Assembly (NCBI GenBank): GCA_900542035.1
Contig: UQMJ01000024.1
Coordinates: 1 to 46,465 of the forward strand
Reading direction: 5' to 3'
Source of the DNA: an uncultured Clostridium sp.
GTDB lineage: Bacteria; Bacillota; Clostridia; Lachnospirales; Lachnospiraceae
DNA: 46,465 bases
Shown here: positions 39,806 to 46,465 of the stretch, piece by piece
Numbering within the stretch: position 1 is the first letter of the stretch
Layout: the number at the start of each line of letters is the position of its first letter
Position numbers and translations under genes: made by a program
Notes under the pieces: model-generated
The model's input: only the letters and a program-made list of their open reading frames with translations
Told to the model about the DNA's origin: nothing
Databases searched by the model: none

Positions 39806-42280
39806 TTACATCCCTGGCCCTATATTGTCATAGTTTTCTGTGGGGACTGGCGTAATCGTAGATGGGCCGCTCTGTCCGCCTCCAGGCTCTCCGCCTGAAA
39901 CATTGTTTCCAGATGAAGGGCCGCTTGTGGAATTGTCAATGATTCCGGAACCATTCGATCCTCCGGAACCGCCTGGTTCCAGACCCGTTCCAGGTCCGAC
40001 CCCTTCTGTTGTCTCTTCTGCTCCAGGACTGATTGGCCTGGTAGGCGCAGTAGGAGCAGTCGGGGCAGTAGGAGCAGTGGAATTAGGAGAAGATGGTCTG
40101 GCAGCCCCAGTGCTTTCTCCTGGCCGGATCGTTCCGGAAGGACTGGATTCCGTTGGAGAAATAGGCGTCAGGGGACGTCCATTTTCATCCTCTGTCTCCC
40201 CATCTATAATCGGATTGCCATCTACATCTGTTTCTCCTGGTTCTTCTAAAAGGTTTCCGTCTTCGTCAATCCGCCGGCCTTCCTCATCAATCAGGAATCC
40301 GTACTCGTCAATACGGCGGCCCTCTTCGTCTACCAGATTGCCTTCTTCATCATAGAAGTTTCCTTCTTCATCTGTTTCAAAAGTTGGAGCGCTGCTGCTT
40401 GTCTCCTTCGTCTCTTCTGTCGTCTTTGCCGGCGATTTGCTGCTTGGAATGACGCCGTTGTCTGTCGGTACATTCTTAATCGCCGTTCCGGCCTTATACA
40501 TACCGGTATCACTGGCAATCTTAGCGCTGATTTCCTTTACCGTACTGCTTGGCACATAGTTTTCTTCGCCAAACAGGAACTCGTGAAGAGCGATTACATT
40601 GCTTTCCAGAGTCTGAGGAATCACACAGGCGCCCTTTTTCGGAATACTTGCCTCACCTCTTGCAACAGGGAAGCCCATCGTATCTCCAATGTGATACTTG
40701 GACACATTTTTCAGCATTCCAAAAATATCATTTACATCAATACAGGTGGAAACCTGCGGCAGTACCGCGCCTACCAGGCTGTTTAATGTTGTCAGATCCG
40801 CTTTTACCGCTTTGTCAAATGCAGCTTTAATTACCTTTCTCTGACGCTCGGTACGGGCATAATCCGTATCCATCAGACGAAGACGTCCATACGCAACTGC
40901 CTGGACTCCATCCAGATGATTTTCCCCTGCATGGGTCAGCTGATGGGAACCGATTCCCGTTCCCTTTACTGTCTCCGTAATAAAGGAGTTAATGTAATAG
41001 AACTCTGCCTTGCTGATATTCATATCGATACCGCCCAGGGCGTTAATTCCATTGGCAACTGCATTCCAGTTAAAGGTTACATAATCCGTAATATTTAAAT
41101 CCAGATTCTTATTCAGGGCTTTTACCGCCTGAGTCGGACCTCCTACAAAATAAGCCTGGTTAATCTTATTATAGGTTCCCTTGTCATCCAGACTCAGATA
41201 CGTATCACGGAATACGGAAACCAGCTTAATTTCTCCTGTATCCTGGTTTACGTCACAAATCATGATAACGTCTGAGTTAGTTCCTTTTAAGACGTTTTTA
41301 TCTCGGCTGTCCACGCCGAATACCGCAAAGGTCCAGTGGCCTTTCATATATTCCGGCACTTCTACAGAGAACACCGGATTGGTTACATCTTTTGCATCCC
41401 AGTCGGAAGGCTGGACCATTAAACTCCATTTTCTGGCAAAAAATGCATAAGTAAAAATAAAGACCAGGGCAATGCATTCTGCTACAGCCAGTGTAATCAG
41501 ACGGCGTTTTTTCCGGTTCTTTGCCGTTTTTTCCGCCTGCTTCTTTGCCGCCTGGCTGGTCGCTGTAATTCTTCCTCCGCTGCTGTCTCTGCGTCTCAAA
41601 TCTTCTGTTCCATTTCCGTTTAACTTTGGTCCTCCGGAAACTCTGCTTCCCTGATGGGAAGAACTTCCTTGATTGGAAGCTGCTTTTCCGCCTGAGGGAA
41701 CACGTCCTCTTCCAGATTCCTGACTGCCCATACTTCTTGCAGTCTGTCTGGAGCTTTCATTTTCCCGTACGCCTCTGACAGTTTGAGACCCCTGTACCGG
41801 ACGGCGCGTTCCTTCCGGCGTCTGACCTCCTGGCTGCGAACGCCTTACTCCTTCTGGCGCCTGGCCTCCCACTGCCTGACGCCTTACTCCTTCCGGAGCC
41901 TGACCTCCTGGCTGCGAACGCCGTACTCCTTCCGGTGCCTGGCCTCCCACTGCCTGACGCCTTACTCCTTCCGGTGTCTGACCTCCTGGCTGCGAACGCC
42001 TTACTCCTTCCGGTGCCTGGCCTCCCACTGCCTGACGCCTTACTCCTTCCGGCGTCTGGGACGGCATTCTGCCTGATGGCTGTCCGGCCGTTTGACGGCG
42101 CACTGGTCTTGGATTCTGGTTCAGCCCGTCCGGACTGGTCTGTCTTCTAATTGGATTCTGGGACTGCGCCCGTTCACTGGTTCCGCCGGCTCTTTGACCG
42201 GCAGAAGAACGGCGGGGCATCTCTGGTTTGCCATCTCTGCCGTTTCGTCCTCTTTCTAACTCGTCATCATAATAGCTCAT
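39806..42280 (-). CDS. LytR-CpsA-Psr (LCP) family glycopolymer ligase with long repeat-bearing tails
   Basis: An 824-residue protein. Residues 1-260 are cytosolic, rich in Q/R/G/P/S and include six 13-residue repeats; one membrane helix follows (261-283); the LCP domain covers about 315-575 (WTFAVFGVDSRD, SVFRDTYLSLDD with the catalytic-type Arg, RLRLMDTDYARTERQRKVI); residues 580-824 form an extracellular disordered tail with six 7-residue acidic repeats and a Pro/Thr/Gly-rich part. LCP enzymes attach wall teichoic acid-like or capsular polymers to peptidoglycan. It follows the sugar transferase by 22 bp, so it likely attaches that polymer (inference). Confidence 0.92.
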   Translation of the reverse strand: MSYYDDELERGRNGRDGKPEMPRRSSAGQRAGGTSERAQSQNPIRRQTSPDGLNQNPRPVRRQTAGQPSGRMPSQTPEGVRRQAVGGQAPEGVRRSQPGGQTPEGVRRQAVGGQAPEGVRRSQPGGQAPEGVRRQAVGGQAPEGVRRSQPGGQTPEGTRRPVQGSQTVRGVRENESSRQTARSMGSQESGRGRVPSGGKAASNQGSSSHQGSRVSGGPKLNGNGTEDLRRRDSSGGRITATSQAAKKQAEKTAKNRKKRRLITLAVAECIALVFIFTYAFFARKWSLMVQPSDWDAKDVTNPVFSVEVPEYMKGHWTFAVFGVDSRDKNVLKGTNSDVIMICDVNQDTGEIKLVSVFRDTYLSLDDKGTYNKINQAYFVGGPTQAVKALNKNLDLNITDYVTFNWNAVANGINALGGIDMNISKAEFYYINSFITETVKGTGIGSHQLTHAGENHLDGVQAVAYGRLRLMDTDYARTERQRKVIKAAFDKAVKADLTTLNSLVGAVLPQVSTCIDVNDIFGMLKNVSKYHIGDTMGFPVARGEASIPKKGACVIPQTLESNVIALHEFLFGEENYVPSSTVKEISAKIASDTGMYKAGTAIKNVPTDNGVIPSSKSPAKTTEETKETSSSAPTFETDEEGNFYDEEGNLVDEEGRRIDEYGFLIDEEGRRIDEDGNLLEEPGETDVDGNPIIDGETEDENGRPLTPISPTESSPSGTIRPGESTGAARPSSPNSTAPTAPTAPTAPTRPISPGAEETTEGVGPGTGLEPGGSGGSNGSGIIDNSTSGPSSGNNVSGGEPGGGQSGPSTITPVPTENYDNIGPGM
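40247..40372 (-). repeat. 21 bp repeat encoding DEEGxxx in the LCP tail
   Basis: Six 7-codon units (residues 637-678): DEEGNFY, DEEGNLV, DEEGRRI, DEYGFLI, DEEGRRI, DEDGNLL. This lies outside the membrane helix, so the acidic ladder would face the wall. Confidence 0.88.
41825..42058 (-). repeat. 39/78 bp tandem repeat in the LCP gene N-terminal part
   Basis: Six 13-codon units, alternating the types Q(T/A)PEGVRRQAVGG and QAPEGVRRSQPGG (residues 75-152), a partial copy following. They form three near-identical 78 bp higher-order units. Codons show hardly any drift, a sign of recent duplication or conversion. Confidence 0.92.
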
Positions 42281-42302
42281 AAATCAACCTCACTGCACGA
42301 AA

Positions 42303-43721
42303 CTAATAAGCATTTTTATTAATAAAGCCTTTAAAGATGGTCAAAAACATAATTTTAAAATCAAATCCAAGGCTCCAATTTTCAATATAATACAGGTCAT
42401 GCTCAATTCTCTTGGTAATTGAAGTATCTCCCCGATAACCATTGACCTGGGCCCAGCCAGTAAGTCCAGGACGGACCTGATGCTTAATCATATATCTGGG
42501 AATCTCTTCTTTAAAACGCTCTACAAAAAATGGTCTTTCGGGGCGAGGCCCTACCAGACTCATATCGCCGATTAAAATGTTAAAAAACTGCGGCATTTCA
42601 TCAATGCTGGTCTTCCGGATAAATCTTCCTACCGGAGTTACCCGCGGGTCATGGGGCGTCGTCCATTTTGACTTTTCTTCGGAAGGCTTCTGGACTTCCA
42701 TCGACCGGAATTTATACATCTTAAAGGTCCGGTTGTGAAGTCCTACCCGCTCCTGGCTGAAAAATACCGGCCCAGGAGAAGTCAGCTTAATCAAAATCGC
42801 TGTTACCAGCATAATCGGCGAAAACAGAATCAATCCAACTAACGCCCCTACAATGTCTACACACCGTTTTATGGTCGCATTTAACAGATTGGTCAGCGGC
42901 ACATGACGGATATGGATAACCGGAAGTCCCTGCAAATCTTCTGTATAGGGTCTGGTCGGAATGAAGTTATTATAATCCGGAATGAACTTGGTGTGAACCC
43001 CTGATTTTTCACAGGCGGCCACAATCTGTTCCAGATTGGCGTATTCGTTAATGCTCAACGTGATGGCAATCTCATCCAATGTATTGGTTTCCAGGAAATC
43101 ATTGAGCTGGGCAATCCTTCCTACAATCGGAACATGGCGGTACTCCGTCCCCAGATCCCGCTGATCGTCTAACACTCCCCTGATCCGGTATCCCCACTCT
43201 GGATTGGCAATTACTCGGTCAATAAACCCTTCTGCCGCACGACTGTAGCCAATCAGCAGAATGTGTTTCTGATTATATCCTTTTGAGCGGAGAGACCGGA
43301 GCACCATACGGATAGCGTTGCGTTCTGCAGTTTCCAGCACAATATTCAGGATAAAGAAGGCCAGAATCACTCTGGTCGCAAACTCATTTAAAAACGGGCT
43401 CTTATTCCGGATGGCAAACAGCACCATCGTAAACACCAGCAGGCCGATTGTATTGGCCTTGCAGATATTGGCGAACTCCACCCGCCTTCCCTGTACCCGC
43501 TTAGGAGTATAGAGATGAAATATTCCATATAAAAGCAGATACCCTGGTATAATGAAAATCAATACCAGAAAATAATACTTTGGATCCAGGACCTGTCCCT
43601 GGACTGGAAAAATCTTGGCTTCCAGCATCAGATACCATGCCAGGATATAGGCCGCCGCCGTTACCAGGGCGTCTAATATCACATGGAACCGGTTAAACCG
43701 TTTCTGGTTGTCTTTTATCAT
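42303..43721 (-). CDS. Undecaprenyl-phosphate sugar-1-phosphate transferase (polyprenol phosphoglycosyltransferase)
   Basis: A 472-residue membrane protein: four N-terminal helices, a CoA-binding-like Rossmann part (KHILLIGYSRAAEGFIDRV), a further helix, and the C-terminal catalytic domain (KRCVDIVGALVGLILFSP, QERVGLHNRTFKMYKFRSM, IDEMPQFFNILIGDMSLVG, PRPERPFF). This layout is of WcaJ-like enzymes that start capsular or exopolysaccharide synthesis by loading the first sugar-phosphate on the lipid carrier. AAGGTG precedes the ATG. It lies between the LCP ligase and a glycosyltransferase. The sugar used cannot be read. Confidence 0.93.
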   Translation of the reverse strand: MIKDNQKRFNRFHVILDALVTAAAYILAWYLMLEAKIFPVQGQVLDPKYYFLVLIFIIPGYLLLYGIFHLYTPKRVQGRRVEFANICKANTIGLLVFTMVLFAIRNKSPFLNEFATRVILAFFILNIVLETAERNAIRMVLRSLRSKGYNQKHILLIGYSRAAEGFIDRVIANPEWGYRIRGVLDDQRDLGTEYRHVPIVGRIAQLNDFLETNTLDEIAITLSINEYANLEQIVAACEKSGVHTKFIPDYNNFIPTRPYTEDLQGLPVIHIRHVPLTNLLNATIKRCVDIVGALVGLILFSPIMLVTAILIKLTSPGPVFFSQERVGLHNRTFKMYKFRSMEVQKPSEEKSKWTTPHDPRVTPVGRFIRKTSIDEMPQFFNILIGDMSLVGPRPERPFFVERFKEEIPRYMIKHQVRPGLTGWAQVNGYRGDTSITKRIEHDLYYIENWSLGFDFKIMFLTIFKGFINKNAY

Positions 43722-43733
43722 GGTTTTATCACC

Positions 43734-44720
43734 TTAGTTTCCTTCTCGTCGTTTTCCAAGCCTGCGTCTGAAAAATTCATAAACATACAAAAATGTGCCT
43801 GCAATCAGCTCCAGCTCGATGGCCGCATACCGGCCTAAGCGTTTGGGAGAAAACGGAACCTTCCTGCACGTTTTTGCCGTCCGGATTCCCTCTTTCAGTC
43901 CTTCCAGATAGTCTTCTGCAAAGCCGCGCTTTTTAAAAAACTGGTATTTTAAAGCAATTCCCACTCCAATGGGAAGGGCGTTTAACAAAAGCTGTCCTGC
44001 CGGCATATTTTTATAATTCAGATAGACATTATTTCTGGCCGCCAGCTTTACTTTAAAGGAGTTGTACTTGGAACCGCTGGTTCCGCTTCCCACGTGGAAG
44101 ATCCTGGCTGTCGGACAGTACACGTTGTCATATCCATAAAGCTTTGCCCGATAGCCTACGTCAATATCTTCCAGGTAGGCAAAATGCATTTCATCAAAAT
44201 ATCCAATCTCTTCAAATACCTGACGTCTGTAAATAGCGGCTCCCGCGCAGGCGGAAAAGATCTTAAACGGCTTGTCGTAGCGTTCTAACGGCTGTCCTAC
44301 GCCTCTCTGGTATGCCCAGCCTAAGACGCTGTACATATCTCCGGCATCATCCATCAAATCCGGATGGTACATCTGGATCATCCGGCTGCTGACCGAAAAA
44401 ATCTTAGGCGAAGCTTCCATGGCCCGCACCAGTTCCCCTACATAGTCGGGATCTGCCTTTGTGTCATTGTTTAACAAAATCACATATGGCGTTGCAGCCT
44501 TTTTGATTCCCACATTGACTGCGCCGGAAAAACCGGTGTTGGTCTTTAGAAAGACAGCAGGGATTCCATGTTCTTTCAGCCATTCCACACTGCCATCCGT
44601 GGATCCGTTGTCTACCACCAGAACGGAAAAATCCTTGAAATTCTGGTGGTCCAGCGCCTTCATACAGGGTTCCATAAACGCAAGGCCATTGTAATTAGGG
44701 ATAATAATCGTTACTTTCAT
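43734..44720 (-). CDS. Family 2 glycosyltransferase
   Basis: A 328-residue GT-A enzyme with the nucleotide-sugar loop TIIIPNYNGLAFMEP, VVDNGSTDGSVEWL, LLNNDTKADPDYVG (metal/nucleotide DxD-like), and EDIDVGYRAKLYGY. A hydrophobic C-terminal part (LLLNALPIGVGIALKYQFF, IELELIAGTFLYVYEFF) may associate with the membrane. Rhamnosyltransferase-type sequences look similar, but the sugar is not established. Its start is just 2 bases from the stop of the upstream GT gene. Confidence 0.92.
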   Translation of the reverse strand: MKVTIIIPNYNGLAFMEPCMKALDHQNFKDFSVLVVDNGSTDGSVEWLKEHGIPAVFLKTNTGFSGAVNVGIKKAATPYVILLNNDTKADPDYVGELVRAMEASPKIFSVSSRMIQMYHPDLMDDAGDMYSVLGWAYQRGVGQPLERYDKPFKIFSACAGAAIYRRQVFEEIGYFDEMHFAYLEDIDVGYRAKLYGYDNVYCPTARIFHVGSGTSGSKYNSFKVKLAARNNVYLNYKNMPAGQLLLNALPIGVGIALKYQFFKKRGFAEDYLEGLKEGIRTAKTCRKVPFSPKRLGRYAAIELELIAGTFLYVYEFFRRRLGKRREGN

Positions 44721-44722
44721 AT

Positions 44723-46465
44723 TTAATCTGTGTCTGCCTCTTTTTCTACATCCACCTCTAACTGATAGGGTTCCCCGATTTTCTCTTTTTTCAGGTCTCT
44801 CAGTGCAAAATTAGACTTTCTCAACGTCAGATTCGGATTGTAGTAAGGGTCTCCGTTTTTCAAAATATCCGGCCACCGCTTTGCGAAAATGGCAATCTCC
44901 CGATTAAATCTGGCCACTTTCTCCGGCGTGTCCTCTAATCCTCTGGACTTCGATTCATAATGATACAGCAACGCATACGGATTGTAAACCACCAATTTTC
45001 CCAAAGACCGGATTTTCATGCAAAAATCTATGTCGTTAAAGGCCACTGCCAGCTCCTCTGTAAACCCGCCAACCTGGTCGAACAGGCTTCGTTTTGTCAT
45101 CAGACAGGCCGCTGTAACCGCGCTGTAATCCTGGGCGCACATAGCTCTGTGAAAATAGCTGTTTTCCGCCTTGTGAAGGCCGATAAACGTATGTCCGGCA
45201 ATGCCGCCGAAGCCTACTACCACGCCTGCGTGCTGGATGGTGTCATCCTGATAAAGAAGTCTTGCTCCTACTGCCCCCACGTCTTCCCGCTGGCAGTATC
45301 CCAGCATTTCCTGAATCACATCTTTTTCAATAATCTCGGTATCGTTATTTAAGAACAGCAGATACTCTCCTTTTGCAGACTGGACGCCAAAATTATTAAT
45401 GGCAGAAAAGTTAAATCCTTCCTTCCAGGTTACTACTTTTACATTGGAAAACTCTTTTTGAATCTTTTCGTAATACTCAAACGTCGCTTTTTCTGTACTG
45501 TTATTTTCAATCACAATAAATTCCAGATTTTTGTAGGTTCCCTTCTCCTGTAAAGACCGGATACACAAATCCAGGTCCGGATGGTGATCCTTATTGGGGA
45601 TTATTACCGATACCAGCGGTTCTCCTTTTATCGCAAATCTGGTATGGTAAATCCCATAGTCCACGCCTTTTTCTACAGACTCAACGCCAATGCCCAGCCG
45701 TTCAAAATGGGCTTTGATTGCTCTGGATCCTGCCTCAAACGCGTACATCTTGCTCTCCGGATTGCTGGCCGTGGAGTTCTGGTGACACCTCCAGTGGTAC
45801 AACACTTTTGGAATGTGGTAAATCCGTCTGGCCGCTTCTGTACACCGGAAAATAAAATCGTAATCCTGGGCGCCGTCAAACTCCTGACGGAATCCTCCCA
45901 CGGCTTCTGCCAGATCCCTGTTTACCACAAACAAATGGCAGATGTAGTTGACGCTGGTCAGTAAATCCGGATTAAAATCCGGCTTGAAATGCGGGTCAAA
46001 CAGGGCTTTTCCATCCATATCCAGCTTGTCTTCGTCCGAATAAACCACATCGATTTCCGGATCCAGATTAATGGCTTTGACGCACTCATACAGCGCATTT
46101 GGCGGAATGGTATCATCGTGATCCGCCAGGACGATAAAGTCTCCGGCCGCCATCTCCATGGCTGCATTGGTATTGCCGGAAATCCCTTTGTTTTCTCCTA
46201 AAATCACATATTTAAACCGCTTGTCCAGTTCGGCAAATTTCTTTAAGACCCGTTCCGAGCTTTCTCCCTTAGGGCTTCCATCTGCCACGCAGACCTCCCA
46301 GTTGGTATAAGTCTGATCCTTAATGGACTGAAGCATTTCTTTTAAATAACGCTCTGGCGTCTTATAGGCCGGAATGACGATGGAAAGCCTGGGCTCGTAA
46401 TCAAAATGCGCTTTTTTCTGAGCTTCCAGCTCTTCCTCCGTCGGCTTGGTTAACTCATACCATTC
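44723..46465 (-). CDS. Two-domain family 2 glycosyltransferase, 5' end cut by the window edge
   Basis: The open frame continues to the window end, where the visible protein (about 580 residues) begins upstream of a GT-A start LSIVIPAYKTPERYLKEMLQ. A first GT2 domain includes VLADHDDTIPPNALYECVKA and GGFRQEFDGAQDYDF. A second begins LVSVIIPNKDHHPDLDLCIR and has LLFLNNDTEIIEKDVIQEML and FNDIDFCMKI. Two linked GT2 domains suggest a polymerising or multi-step enzyme of surface polysaccharide synthesis (inference). It overlaps no other gene; GT2 follows 2 bp further on. It belongs to the operon ending with LCP. Confidence 0.92.
   Translation of the reverse strand, partial: EWYELTKPTEEELEAQKKAHFDYEPRLSIVIPAYKTPERYLKEMLQSIKDQTYTNWEVCVADGSPKGESSERVLKKFAELDKRFKYVILGENKGISGNTNAAMEMAAGDFIVLADHDDTIPPNALYECVKAINLDPEIDVVYSDEDKLDMDGKALFDPHFKPDFNPDLLTSVNYICHLFVVNRDLAEAVGGFRQEFDGAQDYDFIFRCTEAARRIYHIPKVLYHWRCHQNSTASNPESKMYAFEAGSRAIKAHFERLGIGVESVEKGVDYGIYHTRFAIKGEPLVSVIIPNKDHHPDLDLCIRSLQEKGTYKNLEFIVIENNSTEKATFEYYEKIQKEFSNVKVVTWKEGFNFSAINNFGVQSAKGEYLLFLNNDTEIIEKDVIQEMLGYCQREDVGAVGARLLYQDDTIQHAGVVVGFGGIAGHTFIGLHKAENSYFHRAMCAQDYSAVTAACLMTKRSLFDQVGGFTEELAVAFNDIDFCMKIRSLGKLVVYNPYALLYHYESKSRGLEDTPEKVARFNREIAIFAKRWPDILKNGDPYYNPNLTLRKSNFALRDLKKEKIGEPYQLEVDVEKEADTD

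Noticed and set aside
41783..42076. CRISPR-like array
   Set aside because: The regular spacing is a coding tandem repeat (13 codons per unit) in the LCP gene; there are no unique spacers and no cas genes.

Overview
The window reads as a chromosomal segment of a low-to-moderate GC Gram-positive of the class Clostridia, most likely a Lachnospiraceae-type gut anaerobe (inference; the genus cannot be fixed from sequence alone). Supporting signs are the six-cysteine SCIFF peptide with its radical-SAM maturase next to secDF/tgt/yajC, a TIGR04086-type membrane protein, long-form HPF, an ACT protein next to hom, a prfB with a programmed frameshift, strong AGGAGG ribosome sites and many TTGACA-N17-TATAAT promoters. 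No phage, insertion sequence or CRISPR array is visible. Nearly all genes lie on the minus strand; only the DUF4190 gene, hpf, the TIGR04086 gene and the S8 protease gene are on plus.

Layout, left to right. (1) 1-5.6 kb: the 5' part of a tRNA-Ser(UGA) gene with two tandem promoters, then a minus-strand operon read right to left as MBOAT O-acyltransferase, AlgJ/DltD-like partner, RNase Z, tsaD, ispD. (2) 5.6-10.4 kb: tex, a YcxB-like membrane protein, tsaE, tsaB, rimI and a small zinc-ribbon protein, ending in a terminator; with tsaD this gives most of the t6A tRNA-modification machinery. (3) 10.5-11.2 kb: a plus-strand DUF4190 membrane protein with N-terminal repeats. (4) 11.2-14.6 kb: an ACT regulator - hom - lysC - DUF2752 operon for aspartate-family amino acids, with a palindrome at the predicted start of transcription. 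(5) 14.7-19.7 kb: secA-prfB, and divergently hpf, separated by about 590 bp holding a dense cluster of DnaA boxes. (6) 19.7-26.2 kb: an HAD hydrolase, an AAA/DUF4143 ATPase, and a sugar-acid catabolic set (mannitol-dehydrogenase-family oxidoreductase, IlvD/EDD dehydratase, FadR-type GntR regulator).

(7) 26.3-32 kb: the scfA-scfB-secDF-tgt-yajC run, in which a ribosomally made peptide and its thioether-forming maturase sit directly upstream of protein-export genes; scfA has a structured leader and several hairpins separate it from scfB. (8) 32-37.8 kb: TIGR04086 protein, CNNM/CBS (HlyC/CorC) protein, an LspA-like protein, a divergent stand-alone S8 (Csp/subtilisin-type) protease, and a ClpX that stands alone and lacks the RKH motif. 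(9) 37.8 kb to the right end: envelope genes: HtrA-like protease with GQPQxN repeats, an LCP ligase with long repeat-bearing tails, an undecaprenyl-phosphate sugar-1-phosphate transferase and two family-2 glycosyltransferases, the last cut by the window edge.

The parts most worth following up are the secA/hpf DnaA-box cluster, the prfB frameshift site (UAA instead of the usual UGA, lying inside a perfect inverted repeat), the ClpX variant, the SCIFF operon leader, and the repeat-bearing tails of three membrane proteins. All motif calls were made by eye.
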